This document shows, one piece after another, positions 23,908 through 32,420 of a DNA stretch of 64,000 bases. Made by a program: the position numbers and the translations under genes. Every line of letters begins with the position of its first letter. Position 1 is the first letter of the stretch. Source of the DNA: Zobellia laminariae (lineage in GTDB: Bacteria; Bacteroidota; Bacteroidia; Flavobacteriales; Flavobacteriaceae); the NCBI RefSeq assembly GCF_009725995.1, contig NZ_RCNS01000004.1, positions 186,001-250,000 of the forward strand. Direction: 5' to 3'. Below the pieces are notes generated by a model. It ran no database searches and was not told the origin of the DNA. It saw nothing but the letters and a program-made list of their open reading frames with translations.

Positions 23908-24006
23908 ACTTCTTCTTTATGCTTACCTGAAATTTTAATAAACCCTTCTCCAACAATCTATCTATTTAGACAACTTAGCTATAAAGCAAAGTACCCGTTT
24001 TTACCG

Positions 24007-24014
24007 TAACTTTG
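24007..24014 (+). promoter_or_regulatory. -7 element (TAACTTTG) for the ABC exporter gene
   Basis: Exact TAnnTTTG match 20 bases before the ATG at 24035; no -33 TTG was found at standard spacing. Confidence 0.5.
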
Positions 24015-24034
24015 CCATCTTCAAAACTTCATCC

Positions 24035-25771
24035 ATGGCCGAGAAAAAAGTTAGTATGCTTACCGCGTTTAAGACCATTATATGGCCAAGACGAAACCTT
24101 GTATTTATTGGACTTCTCCTTATAGTAATTAGTAAAGCAGCAAGTTTTGTAGCTCCTTTATCCCTCAAATATTTGATGGATGACATTATACCAAATAAGG
24201 ATATAGATTTTTTAAAATTACTTGTAGGTGCAGTGGCACTCGCTATATTGGTGCAATCTGTCACCTCGTTTTTATTGACAAAAATACTTAGTGTTCAGGC
24301 ACAATTTCTAATTTCTGAACTTAGGGCTCAAGTACAGAAAAAAGTACTATCGTTACCTATTAGCTTCTTTGATAATGCAAAATCTGGAGCTTTGGTGTCT
24401 CGTATAATGAGTGATGTTGAAGGGGTACGTAACCTCATCGGCACAGGTCTGGTACAACTAGTGGGAGGTACTATTACGGCTGTAGTATCGCTTATATTGC
24501 TTTTGCGTATTAGTTGGACAATGACGATTTTTACATTAGTGCCTTTGGCCGTTTTTGCATTGATTGCCCTCAAGGCATTTAAAATTATACGACCTATTTT
24601 TAGAAACCGCGGTAAAATAAATGCTGAGGTTACGGGTAGGCTTACCGAGACTTTAGGAGGTGTACGCGTAATTAAAGGATTTAATGCCGAAGAGCAGGAA
24701 AATAAGATTTTTGAAAAAGGAGTTGATCGCCTGTTTCAAAATGTGAAAAAGAGCTTGACCGCTACTGCTTTTATGACCAGTTCATCTACTTTTCTTCTAG
24801 GGATTGCCACAACGGGAATCATGGGTATTGGTGGATACAAAATAATGATGGATGAGCTTACGATAGGTGAATTCTTAACTTTTACCTTTTTATTAGGTTT
24901 GATGGTCGCACCTATTGTTCAGATGAGCAATATTGGTAGTCAATTGACCGAAGCTTTGGCTGGATTAGATCGTACAGAGGAGCTTATGAACATGATACCG
25001 GAGTCTGATGAAGAAAACCGGACCATAGTTCTAGACGATATTAAAGGTGATATTGTTTTTGATGATGTTTCCTTTGCTTATGAGGAAGATAAAGAAGTAT
25101 TGCATAATATCAGCTTTGAGGTGAATTCAGGTAACGTGGTTGCGCTGGTGGGGAGTTCCGGTTCTGGGAAATCTACCATAGCTGGTTTAGCAGCGACTTT
25201 CTTAAATCCACAATCAGGTAAGATTACCATAGATGGTAAGGATGTAGCAAAAGTTAACCTGAATAGTTTCAGGCAGCACCTAGGGGTTGTTTTACAAGAC
25301 GATTTTCTTTTTGAGGGCACTATACGTGAGAATATTTTGTTTCCACGGCCTAATGCTTCGGAAGAGCAATTGCAACAAGCAGTACTAGCTGCTTATGTAA
25401 ATGAGTTTACAGATAGATTTGAAGAAGGATTGGATACTTTAATAGGAGAGCGGGGCGTTAAACTTTCTGGTGGTCAACGCCAACGTATTGCTATTGCAAG
25501 AGCTGTTTTGGCTGATCCTAAAATCCTAATACTAGATGAGGCTACATCCAACCTGGATACGGAAAGCGAAGCTTTGATTCAAAAGAGTTTGGCAGCCTTA
25601 ACAGAAGGCCGTACCACTTTTGTAATAGCACACAGATTGAGCACTATCAGAAAAGCCAATCAGATTTTGGTCATTGAAAACGGTAAAATTGCTGAAGAAG
25701 GTACCCACGATGAGCTAATTGCTAAAGAAGGTAGGTACTTTAATCTATTTACCTATCAGGCAAGAATCTAG
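24035..25771 (+). CDS. ABC exporter, fused permease and ATPase (MsbA/multidrug type)
   Basis: 578 residues, one half-transporter that would work as a homodimer in the inner membrane. Residues about 1-325 contain six membrane helices of the type I exporter fold (LSVQAQFLISELRAQVQKKVLSLPISFFDNAKSGALVSRIMSDVEGVRNL is the coupling-helix region). The ATPase has Walker A GSSGSGKST starting at Gly373, the Q-loop VLQDDFLFEGTIRENI, signature LSGGQRQRIAIARA, Walker B ILILDEATSNLD and the H-loop IAHRLST. Substrate unknown; lipid or drug export is usual for this group. The 3' end overlaps the convergent ferredoxin gene by 4 bases. Confidence 0.94.
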   Translation: MAEKKVSMLTAFKTIIWPRRNLVFIGLLLIVISKAASFVAPLSLKYLMDDIIPNKDIDFLKLLVGAVALAILVQSVTSFLLTKILSVQAQFLISELRAQVQKKVLSLPISFFDNAKSGALVSRIMSDVEGVRNLIGTGLVQLVGGTITAVVSLILLLRISWTMTIFTLVPLAVFALIALKAFKIIRPIFRNRGKINAEVTGRLTETLGGVRVIKGFNAEEQENKIFEKGVDRLFQNVKKSLTATAFMTSSSTFLLGIATTGIMGIGGYKIMMDELTIGEFLTFTFLLGLMVAPIVQMSNIGSQLTEALAGLDRTEELMNMIPESDEENRTIVLDDIKGDIVFDDVSFAYEEDKEVLHNISFEVNSGNVVALVGSSGSGKSTIAGLAATFLNPQSGKITIDGKDVAKVNLNSFRQHLGVVLQDDFLFEGTIRENILFPRPNASEEQLQQAVLAAYVNEFTDRFEEGLDTLIGERGVKLSGGQRQRIAIARAVLADPKILILDEATSNLDTESEALIQKSLAALTEGRTTFVIAHRLSTIRKANQILVIENGKIAEEGTHDELIAKEGRYFNLFTYQARI

Positions 25772-26097
25772 CTCTCAGGGGCTAATTCTACTTCCAGTCC
25801 GTCTAAATCTGGAGTCATATGAATTTGACAGCCCAAACGGCTGTTGTCCTTAACATCAAAGGCTTCGGCCAACATAGCGTCTTCGTCATCAGACTTCTCA
25901 GGAAGATTGTGGTCTGAAGTAACATAGCACTGGCAAGAAGCGCACATGGCCATACCGCCACAAATACCAATAGTACCCTCTGGAGCTAATTCGTACGAAC
26001 GAACTACTTCCATAAGATTCATGTTCATATCAGTCGGGGCATCTACCTCATGGGCAACACCATCTCGGTCGGTAATTTTTATTTTAATGTCGGTCAT
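25768..26097 (-). CDS. 2Fe-2S ferredoxin
   Basis: 109 residues with the adrenodoxin/Isc-type cysteine pattern: Cys46, Cys52 and Cys55 in GICGGMAMCASCQCY, plus Cys90 in RLGCQIHMTPDLDGLEVELAP. Cys57 is an extra, non-ligand cysteine. It carries electrons in the cytosol at low potential. It lies 36 bases after the end of a reductase gene in the same direction; the likely pair is NAD(P)H to reductase to ferredoxin, feeding Fe-S assembly or oxygenases. The start at 26097 is the only suitable ATG. Confidence 0.93.
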   Translation of the reverse strand: MTDIKIKITDRDGVAHEVDAPTDMNMNLMEVVRSYELAPEGTIGICGGMAMCASCQCYVTSDHNLPEKSDDEDAMLAEAFDVKDNSRLGCQIHMTPDLDGLEVELAPES

Positions 26098-26133
26098 TAG
26101 GATACTTAATTATAATTTGGCCTTTAGTCACTA

Positions 26134-27192
26134 TTAATCAATGGACTTTACAACTGCCTTTGGTGCTTCTTTCTTGCTACCGTCAAAACCGGTTACACCA
26201 CCTACGGTCGTATATTTCATTACATATTTTTTATCAGGATAAATACGCTGATAAGCACTTTGGCACATTAACGTTGCTTCATGAAAACCACAAAGAATCA
26301 ACTTTAATTTTCCAGGATAGGTATTTACATCACCAATAGCATAAATTCCTGGCACATTGGTTTGATAATCGAACGTGTCTACTTTAATAGCATTTTTCTC
26401 AATATCAAGACCCCAATCTGCAATGGGTCCTAATTTGGGAGAAAGCCCAAAAAGCGGCACAAAATTATCAACTTCTAGGATAACATCCTCATCAGGATTT
26501 GTTGTTTTTCTTATGGTAACAGATTCAAGGGTATCTTTACCTTGAAGGCCAATAATTTCACCTGGGGTAATTAGATTAATTTTTCCTTCATTCTTAAGGT
26601 GTTGTACTTTCTCTACGGAGTCTAGTGCACCTCTAAATTCACTTCTACGGTGAACCAAAGTAACCTGTGAAGCTACATCTGCTAAAAATATACTCCAATC
26701 CAAAGCAGAATCGCCACCACCAGCTATAACCACTCTTTTATCACGGTATACCTCAGGGTCTTTTATGATATAGGCAACGCCATTGTCTTCGTATTTCTGT
26801 AGATTCTCAAGTAACGGTTTACGAGGTTCAAAACTACCTAACCCACCGGCAATGGCCACAATAGGGGCATGGTGCTTGGTTCCTTTGTTAGTCGTTACTA
26901 TAAATGTGCCGTCTTCTAATTTTTCTATGGTCTGCGCTCTTTCGCCTAAGGTAAATCCAGGTTCAAAAGGTTTTATTTGTTCCATTAGATTATTCACCAA
27001 ATCGCCAGCCAATACTTCGGGGAAACCCGGTATATCGTAAATCGGTTTTTTAGGATAAATTTCGGAACATTGCCCACCAGATTGTGGTAGCGCGTCTATT
27101 AGATGACATTTGAGCTGTAGAAGGCCTGCCTCAAAAACGGCAAAAAGCCCTGTTGGGCCAGCTCCAATAATCAATATATCTGTTTTGATCAT
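26134..27192 (-). CDS. Ferredoxin--NADP reductase, thioredoxin reductase-like type
   Basis: 352 residues with two Rossmann domains. The FAD site is ILIIGAGPTGLFAVFEAGLL at the N-terminus and the NADPH site is VVIAGGGDSALDWSIFLA (about residue 155). The C-terminal FAD segment reads GIYAIGDVNTYPGKLKLILCGFHEA. The redox-active CxxC of real thioredoxin reductases is absent, and there is a C-terminal extension, as in Chlorobium/Bacillus YumC-type ferredoxin-NADP reductases. With the downstream 2Fe-2S ferredoxin it forms an electron transfer pair. A CAAAATTA element (27215-27222) gives a promoter upstream. Confidence 0.92.
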   Translation of the reverse strand: MIKTDILIIGAGPTGLFAVFEAGLLQLKCHLIDALPQSGGQCSEIYPKKPIYDIPGFPEVLAGDLVNNLMEQIKPFEPGFTLGERAQTIEKLEDGTFIVTTNKGTKHHAPIVAIAGGLGSFEPRKPLLENLQKYEDNGVAYIIKDPEVYRDKRVVIAGGGDSALDWSIFLADVASQVTLVHRRSEFRGALDSVEKVQHLKNEGKINLITPGEIIGLQGKDTLESVTIRKTTNPDEDVILEVDNFVPLFGLSPKLGPIADWGLDIEKNAIKVDTFDYQTNVPGIYAIGDVNTYPGKLKLILCGFHEATLMCQSAYQRIYPDKKYVMKYTTVGGVTGFDGSKKEAPKAVVKSID

Positions 27193-27214
27193 CGGGTTTA
27201 CATTAAAATTCGGA

Positions 27215-27222
27215 CAAAATTA
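27215..27222 (-). promoter_or_regulatory. -7 element for the reductase-ferredoxin unit
   Basis: Minus strand TAATTTTG, an exact TAnnTTTG match, 22 bases before the reductase ATG. Confidence 0.5.
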
Positions 27223-27262
27223 GGATTAAAAAATTGATGAGAACATGATTAAAATCAGTGTA

Positions 27263-27505
27263 TTAAACACCAATATTAATCACCTCTTCAATTTGTGGAG
27301 CGTATTTTTTTATAGTCATTTCAACTCCACTTTTTAGAGTCATTTGATTAACGCTACATCCAACACATGCTCCTTCTAACTTCACCTTTACGGACTTCTC
27401 GTTATCTATGGAAATCAAAGAAATATCTCCTCCATCACTCTGTAAAAACGGGCGAATTTCTTCTAGCGCTTTTTCTACATTCTGTTTTAATTCTTCAGAT
27501 GTCAT
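27263..27505 (-). CDS. NifU-like (NFU) iron-sulfur scaffold protein
   Basis: 80 residues, a stand-alone NFU domain. The conserved CxxC (Cys47, Cys50) sits in VKLEGACVGCSVNQMTLKSGVEMTIKKY, which binds a 4Fe-4S cluster at a dimer interface for delivery to client proteins. It starts 1 base after the stop of the Mrp/ApbC gene, so the two are one operon of Fe-S carriers, followed by the reductase and ferredoxin with their own promoter. Confidence 0.93.
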   Translation of the reverse strand: MTSEELKQNVEKALEEIRPFLQSDGGDISLISIDNEKSVKVKLEGACVGCSVNQMTLKSGVEMTIKKYAPQIEEVINIGV

Positions 27506-27506
27506 A

Positions 27507-28646
27507 TTATTTTTTCTTAACGACAGAACAACCCGCCATAGTGGTTATCTTAATTGCTTCGGTAGGGGGAAGGTTTTTATTTCTACCCACAACTTCTTGC
27601 ACTACATTTTTTGTAATTTCTTCAAATGCTAATTCTACAGGAGTAGCCGTTTGCATAGCAGCAGGTCTTCCAATATCACCAGCTTCTCGTATACTTTGTA
27701 CTAAAGGAACCTCACCTAAGAAAGGTACTTTTAAATCTTCGGAAAGATTTTTTGCGCCTTCTTTACCAAAAATATAATACTTATTGTCTGGAAGCTCATC
27801 AGGAGTAAAATAAGCCATATTTTCCACGATTCCCAATACAGGGACATTTATAGATTCTTGTTGGAACATGGCAACACCTTTTCTAGCATCTGCCAAAGCA
27901 ACATTCTGTGGAGTACTCACCACTACGGCGCCCGTAATTGGCATAGCTTGCATGATACTTAAATGTATATCCCCAGTTCCAGGAGGAAGGTCAAGCAACA
28001 TAAAATCTAATTCTCCCCAGTGTGCATCAAAAATCATTTGGTTAAGCGCTTTTGCAGCCATAGGGCCACGCCAGATAACCGCTTGATCCGGTTGGGTAAA
28101 GAACCCAATGGACAATAGCTTTACACCATAGTTTTCTACCGGTTTCATTTTAGATTTTCCATCAACGTTAACGGCCAATGGTTTTTCCATGGGAACATCA
28201 AACATAATAGGAATAGAAGGCCCGTAGATATCTGCATCTAAAATTCCTACTTTAAAGCCCATTTTGGCTAGGGTTACAGCTAAATTTGCAGTAACCGTAG
28301 ATTTCCCTACACCACCTTTACCTGAAGCAACGGCAATAATGTTTTGAATACCCGGTAGGGGTTTTCCTTTTATTTCGTTGGTTTTTGGCTTAGTTGGAGC
28401 ATCAACTTTAATGTTGATTTTTATTTTGGCCTTTTCATATACCTCTCGGTGGATGATTTTCAGAATTTCGACCTCTGTCTTTTTTCTAGCCTGTAGGCTT
28501 GGGTTGCTGATGGTAATATCTACCTCAACCTCATCACCAAAAATCTGTATGTTCTTAACGGCACCACTTTCTACCATATTCTGTCCTTCGCCAGGTACGG
28601 TAATATTCTCTAGTGCTCTTAAAACTTCTTTTTTATCAATCTTCAT
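27507..28646 (-). CDS. apbC: Mrp/ApbC/NBP35-type iron-sulfur cluster carrier ATPase
   Basis: 379 residues. The N-terminal MIP18/DUF59 domain (about 1-90, KKEVLRALENITVPGEGQNMVESGAVKNI) precedes the deviant Walker A P-loop IIAVASGKGGVGKSTVTANLA (around residue 110), switch I DADIYGPSIPIMFD and Walker B FMLLDLPPGTGDIHL. It loads Fe-S clusters onto apoproteins using ATP. The usual CxxC near the C-terminus is not visible; the tail has one cysteine (TTMAGCSVVKKK). Co-operonic with the NFU scaffold gene, with a CAAAGATA element (28669-28676) upstream. Confidence 0.94.
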   Translation of the reverse strand: MKIDKKEVLRALENITVPGEGQNMVESGAVKNIQIFGDEVEVDITISNPSLQARKKTEVEILKIIHREVYEKAKIKINIKVDAPTKPKTNEIKGKPLPGIQNIIAVASGKGGVGKSTVTANLAVTLAKMGFKVGILDADIYGPSIPIMFDVPMEKPLAVNVDGKSKMKPVENYGVKLLSIGFFTQPDQAVIWRGPMAAKALNQMIFDAHWGELDFMLLDLPPGTGDIHLSIMQAMPITGAVVVSTPQNVALADARKGVAMFQQESINVPVLGIVENMAYFTPDELPDNKYYIFGKEGAKNLSEDLKVPFLGEVPLVQSIREAGDIGRPAAMQTATPVELAFEEITKNVVQEVVGRNKNLPPTEAIKITTMAGCSVVKKK

Positions 28647-28668
28647 TATATAAAATCATTCTAAAGAA

Positions 28669-28676
28669 CAAAGATA
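28669..28676 (-). promoter_or_regulatory. -7 element for apbC-nfu
   Basis: Minus strand TATCTTTG, an exact TAnnTTTG match, 22 bases before the apbC ATG. Confidence 0.5.
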
Positions 28677-28813
28677 CGCCATAGCGTCGAGAGGGTAAAG
28701 AGATGACATTGAAAAATGGTATGTCTTAATAGGTATTGTTGATGAATAAGAGGAAAATAGTATCCGGAAGAAGTGTTTTGTAGACTAAAATTATATTTTT
28801 TAGAAAAAATGGA

Positions 28814-29149
28814 TTACCCCAATTCTTTAAAAGGATCCCAAAAATGCTTTTCTAAATCGATAATTTGATTTTCTATTACCGTAATCCCTTCATTTTCCAA
28901 TAATTGCTGCATGAGATTAGTACCATCAAAATGATGTTTTCCGGTAAGTAGTCCAATTTTGTTAACTACTCTGTGAGCAGGTACATCTGGCATACTTCCT
29001 GCTCCGTTCATTGCCCAGCCTACCATACGAGCGCTTCGGGCGGCACCTAGATATTTGGCTATGGCACCATAAGAGGTTACTCTGCCTTCAGGTATGAGCC
29101 TGGCCACTTCGTATACTTTTTGAAAGAAATTTTTGTTCTCAGGATTCAT
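28814..29149 (-). CDS. Alkyltransferase-like protein (ATL), MGMT DNA-binding domain without catalytic cysteine
   Basis: 111 residues matching the C-terminal domain of O6-alkylguanine-DNA alkyltransferases: NFFQKVYEVARLIPEGRVTSYGAIAKYLGAARSARMVGWAMN. The active-site motif PCHRV is replaced by PAHRV (in MPDVPAHRVVNKIG), so it cannot accept an alkyl group. Known ATL proteins bind O6-alkylguanine, flip it out and hand the lesion to nucleotide excision repair. The ATG overlaps the stop of the LysE-type gene by one base. The change is an intact-gene feature, not a truncation. Confidence 0.9.
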   Translation of the reverse strand: MNPENKNFFQKVYEVARLIPEGRVTSYGAIAKYLGAARSARMVGWAMNGAGSMPDVPAHRVVNKIGLLTGKHHFDGTNLMQQLLENEGITVIENQIIDLEKHFWDPFKELG

Positions 29150-29778
29150 TAGCGATAGGCTATTCTAAAAACGGTTATAGTTAGTAAAACTAGCATTAGT
29201 CCGCTAAGAATATAGTTACTATTCTTAGAAAACCGATTGGATTTATTCTCTAATTTATTAAAATACACCGTGTACATATAAAGCACGGTAAAAGTTCCTG
29301 AGCCTGCAGCGAATATAAAGACAAGAATATCCCAGACCTCAAACTTGATCCAACCAGAGGCGTTCCACATAATATTAAGTCCGCTATAATAGGGTATGGT
29401 CAATAGATTTAACGCTGCTAAAAGTACGCCCTTAAAAAAACTATTCTTTTTACTAACCTTTACCGCTTTTATCTTCTGTACTTTATTTCTCTTGGCGGCT
29501 ATAAAAAAGTATACCATGAAAAAGGTAAAAACCACTACCGCAATTTTTAGAAGTATATCTACAACTTCTGGGTTTTTGTGAAGGAATTTTGAGATGTAAA
29601 CCGCTATAGTTGCCTGTAGAATAACCATTACGGCTACTCCTAAACTAAAAATAATTCCGTTCAGTTTACCCTTTTCTACACTAACCTTTGCGGCATTCAT
29701 GTTCAAAAGACCAGGAGGTACCGTTGCCATAAAAGCTGCCGAAAAAGTAGCAAAAAAAAGAATCAAAAGATGCTGCAT
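29149..29778 (-). CDS. LysE/RhtB family translocator
   Basis: 209 residues with six hydrophobic segments. The N-terminus LILFFATFSAAFMATVPPGLLNMNAAKVSVEKGKLNGIIFSLGVAVMVILQATIAVYIS has the LysE features (PGPxxxx replaced by PPGLLNMNA). Family members export amino acids and related solutes across the inner membrane. The substrate is unknown. The gene starts 2 bases after trmB and overlaps the ATL gene, so it belongs to the kinase - trmB - LysE - ATL run. Confidence 0.87.
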   Translation of the reverse strand: MQHLLILFFATFSAAFMATVPPGLLNMNAAKVSVEKGKLNGIIFSLGVAVMVILQATIAVYISKFLHKNPEVVDILLKIAVVVFTFFMVYFFIAAKRNKVQKIKAVKVSKKNSFFKGVLLAALNLLTIPYYSGLNIMWNASGWIKFEVWDILVFIFAAGSGTFTVLYMYTVYFNKLENKSNRFSKNSNYILSGLMLVLLTITVFRIAYR

Positions 29779-29780
29779 GC

Positions 29781-30449
29781 TTAATGTACCTTGAATTGAA
29801 TATAGGTAATGGGCTTACCTTTTTCAAGATACTGTTTTTCGTAGAAAGTCTGAAGTTCCAACACTTCTTTTGGACTGCCCTCATTTTTGTACACATCGTG
29901 GTTGGCGTAGTTCACTTCCAATCCTAGACCATGTAGTAGTCCTAAGGTATAACCGTGCATAAATTCGCTATCGGTTTTTAGGTGCATAAGACCATCTGGG
30001 CGTAAAATTTTCTTGTATTTGCCCAAGAAAGCCTCGTTGGTCATTCTATGTTTTGTTCGCTTGTATTTTATTTGGGGATCGGGAAAAGTTATCCAGATTT
30101 CGGAAACCTCGTCTTGGGCAAAAAGTTCGTCTATAAGTTCTATCTGTGTCCTTAAAAAAGCTACATTCTTAAGATTGTCCTCCAGAGCGGTTTTTGCACC
30201 TCGCCAAAGGCGGGCCCCCTTAATATCTATACCAATGAAATTTTTACTAGGGTCTTGTTTGGCCAGACCTACGGTATATTCTCCCTTGCCGCACCCTAAT
30301 TCTAGTACAATTGGGTTGTCATTTCCAAAAAAATCATTCCACTTTCCTCTTTTTTCGAACCCTTGCTTTACCGCTTCCCGGTTAGGTTGGATTACATTTG
30401 AAAAGGTTTCATTCTCTTTAAACCGCTTAAGTTTGTTCTTGCTTCCCAA
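29781..30449 (-). CDS. trmB: tRNA (guanine-N7-)-methyltransferase
   Basis: 222 residues. TrmB methylates G46 in the variable loop of tRNAs using SAM. The SAM-binding motif is VLELGCGKGEYTVGLAKQ with GIDIKGARLWRGAKTA, and the family signature is ISEIWITFPDPQIKYKRTKHRMT. The start codon is TTG (30447-30449), judged from the standard family N-terminus MGSKNKLKRF and the absence of any ATG nearby. The gene begins 23 bases after the sensor kinase gene and is followed by the LysE-type gene after 2 bases. Confidence 0.95.
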   Translation of the reverse strand: MGSKNKLKRFKENETFSNVIQPNREAVKQGFEKRGKWNDFFGNDNPIVLELGCGKGEYTVGLAKQDPSKNFIGIDIKGARLWRGAKTALEDNLKNVAFLRTQIELIDELFAQDEVSEIWITFPDPQIKYKRTKHRMTNEAFLGKYKKILRPDGLMHLKTDSEFMHGYTLGLLHGLGLEVNYANHDVYKNEGSPKEVLELQTFYEKQYLEKGKPITYIQFKVH

Positions 30450-30472
30450 TAGTGTAAAATTAAATTTTTCAG

Positions 30473-31540
30473 TTAGTTTTTAATCGATTTTTTGCTCTCT
30501 GATTTTTCCAAAGTAAATGAAAATTCCGAACCTACGCCTATTTCACTTTCAACATATATCTTTTCGCCATGGGCTTCAACAATATGTTTTACAATAGCAA
30601 GGCCTAGGCCAGAACCACCTTCGCTACGGCTACCACTTTTATCTACTCTATAAAAACGTTCAAACAAGCGGGGTATATGCTGTTTGGGAATACCTTCGCC
30701 ATTATCAGTTACCCTCACAATAACCTTGTTCTTAATCAGGTTTTCTACGCTTACCTCTGTAGTACCGTTAGATTGTCCATATTTTATGGAATTCACGAGA
30801 AAGTTGGTCAATACCTGTTCTATCTTTTCCTTATCGGCATATACCATAACAGGTTTATCGTACTCCATATCAAAAGTGAGTATGATTCTCTTTTTTGCCG
30901 ATTTCATTTCTAGAAGATCAAATACATTTTGAATAAGCTCAATAATGTCAAAAGACTCTCTTTTTAGGTTGAGGTCTCCAACTTCTAGTTTGGTGATCAT
31001 ATCAAGGTCCTTAACAATATAGATAAGGCGGTCTACCCCTTTGCTAGCCCTTTGTAGGTACTTACGGCGTACGTTTTTATCCTCTAGAGCTCCGTCTAAT
31101 AACGTCTCTATATAGCCTTGTACGGTAAAAAGCGGTGTTTTAAGTTCGTGAGATACATTACCTAGAAAGTCTTTTCGGTACTCTTCCCTAATCTTTAGGG
31201 TATCTATCTCTACGCGTTTATCTTTTGCAAATTTCTCTATTTCTTCGGTAAGGGTTTTCATGTCCGTAGTAATCGGACCCGTGGTAATGGACGATGTTTC
31301 TAACATGGCAACATCATCGTAAATTTTCTTGATACGACGGTAAATGAATCTTTCTATACGTATTTGCATTACTATAAATGCAATAGGGAAAAGCAACAGA
31401 GCGGATATAAGAATCATCGTCCATTCTAATTTTCCAAAGAGATATAGGAACAATGCCAAAAGCGAAATAAACACTGCGGTAACCATTAAGGAAGACCTTA
31501 ACGCAAAGCGATATGACTTTCTAAGTTGAGCAGCAGCCAT
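30473..31540 (-). CDS. PhoR-like sensor histidine kinase
   Basis: 355 residues. Two membrane helices (about 17-36 and 40-62) are separated by only a few residues, so there is no sizeable periplasmic sensor; this is the PhoR-like layout that senses through partners. A linker (DMKTLTEEIEKFAKDKRVEIDTLK) leads to HisKA with FLGNVSHELKTPLFTVQGYIETLL and an ATPase domain with NFLVNSIKYG, VTDNGEGIP and GGSGLGLAIVKHIVEAHGEKI. The OmpR/PhoB-like regulator gene is upstream in the same direction, 111 bases away. Phosphate sensing is inferred from similarity to PhoR layout and from the TonB receptor and 11-bp repeats next door. Confidence 0.88.
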   Translation of the reverse strand: MAAAQLRKSYRFALRSSLMVTAVFISLLALFLYLFGKLEWTMILISALLLFPIAFIVMQIRIERFIYRRIKKIYDDVAMLETSSITTGPITTDMKTLTEEIEKFAKDKRVEIDTLKIREEYRKDFLGNVSHELKTPLFTVQGYIETLLDGALEDKNVRRKYLQRASKGVDRLIYIVKDLDMITKLEVGDLNLKRESFDIIELIQNVFDLLEMKSAKKRIILTFDMEYDKPVMVYADKEKIEQVLTNFLVNSIKYGQSNGTTEVSVENLIKNKVIVRVTDNGEGIPKQHIPRLFERFYRVDKSGSRSEGGSGLGLAIVKHIVEAHGEKIYVESEIGVGSEFSFTLEKSESKKSIKN

Positions 31541-31569
31541 AAGAAACTTGTTTTATTTTCGCCAAAGAG

Positions 31570-31632
31570 CAGTTATACATCATTGTTGGGCAATTCCAGG
31601 CCCAAAATTACTATAAAAATGATGTATAACTG
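31570..31632. repeat. Nested inverted repeat between regulator and kinase genes
   Basis: A perfect 15-bp outer inverted repeat (CAGTTATACATCATT at 31570-31584 with AATGATGTATAACTG at 31618-31632) encloses a 6-bp inner stem (TTGGGC at 31586-31591 with GCCCAA at 31600-31605). It has no T-run directly after it on either strand, so it is not a classic terminator. It could set different expression of regulator and kinase, by mRNA processing or partial termination, or be a small mobile remnant. Confidence 0.8.
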
Positions 31633-31651
31633 AATTATTGTGGAGACTTAA

Positions 31652-32338
31652 TTAAAGAACGAACTTATAACCTACCCCTTTTACGGTTTTAAAGTGGTCT
31701 TCGCCAATTTTTTCTCGTAGTTTTCTAATGTGAACATCAATGGTACGACCACCAACAACTACCTCATTACCCCAAACTCTATCAAGAATAACTTCTCTCT
31801 TGAAAACTTTACTTGGTTTTGAAGTTAGTAGAGATAAAAGTTCAAACTCCTTTCTAGGTAGAACAATTTCTTCACCATTGTTTACAATTTTGTACTCTTC
31901 TCTATTGATAATGATATTACCAACTTGTACAATATCTTCTTGTTGGGCATTGTCTTCTTTTAACCTTCTTAATAACGCCTTTACCTTACTGACCAAAACT
32001 TTTGGTCTAATAGGTTTTGTAATATAATCATCTGCACCCGCATCAAAACCGGCTACTTGGGAATAATCTTCGCCACGAGCGGTAAGAAAGGTAATGATAG
32101 AATTTTCAAGACCGGCTGTACTACGAATAGTTTCGCAGGCTTCAATACCGTCCATTTCTGGCATCATTACATCTAAGATAATTAAATGCGGTTGTTTTTT
32201 CTTTGCCATGGCCACACCTTCCACTCCGTTCTTGGCGGTAAAGACCTGATAGCCTTCTGCAGTAAGATTATAACCTACTATTTCTAGTATATCCGGCTCA
32301 TCATCAACAAGTAATATCTTAATGTCTTTCTTTTTCAT
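31652..32338 (-). CDS. OmpR/PhoB family response regulator
   Basis: 228 residues from the ATG at 32336-32338, which gives the normal N-terminus MKKKDIKILLVDDEPDI; the frame extends 17 codons further upstream but that addition would run over the promoter. The receiver domain shows the acidic pair (VDDEPD), the phosphorylation aspartate in LIILDVMMPEMDGIE and the conserved Lys in DYITKPI. The C-terminal winged helix (LPRKEFELLSLLTSKPSKVFKREVILDRVWGNEVVVGGRTIDVHIRKLREKIG) binds direct repeats in this family. Partner of the kinase downstream. The divergent TonB receptor is the obvious target. Confidence 0.93.
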   Translation of the reverse strand: MKKKDIKILLVDDEPDILEIVGYNLTAEGYQVFTAKNGVEGVAMAKKKQPHLIILDVMMPEMDGIEACETIRSTAGLENSIITFLTARGEDYSQVAGFDAGADDYITKPIRPKVLVSKVKALLRRLKEDNAQQEDIVQVGNIIINREEYKIVNNGEEIVLPRKEFELLSLLTSKPSKVFKREVILDRVWGNEVVVGGRTIDVHIRKLREKIGEDHFKTVKGVGYKFVL

Positions 32339-32365
32339 AAGGTCTGTAAAGATGGTTAATTCTGT

Positions 32366-32394
32366 CAAAAGTAAATATAATACCGACATACCAA
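32366..32394 (-). promoter_or_regulatory. Promoter of the response regulator gene
   Basis: On the minus strand TTG (32392-32394), 18 bases, then TACTTTTG (32366-32373), a full Bacteroidota promoter pattern, placing the start some 20 bases before the ATG at 32338. Confidence 0.6.
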
Positions 32395-32420
32395 CGTCTC
32401 TTAACGTTGATTTAATATAG

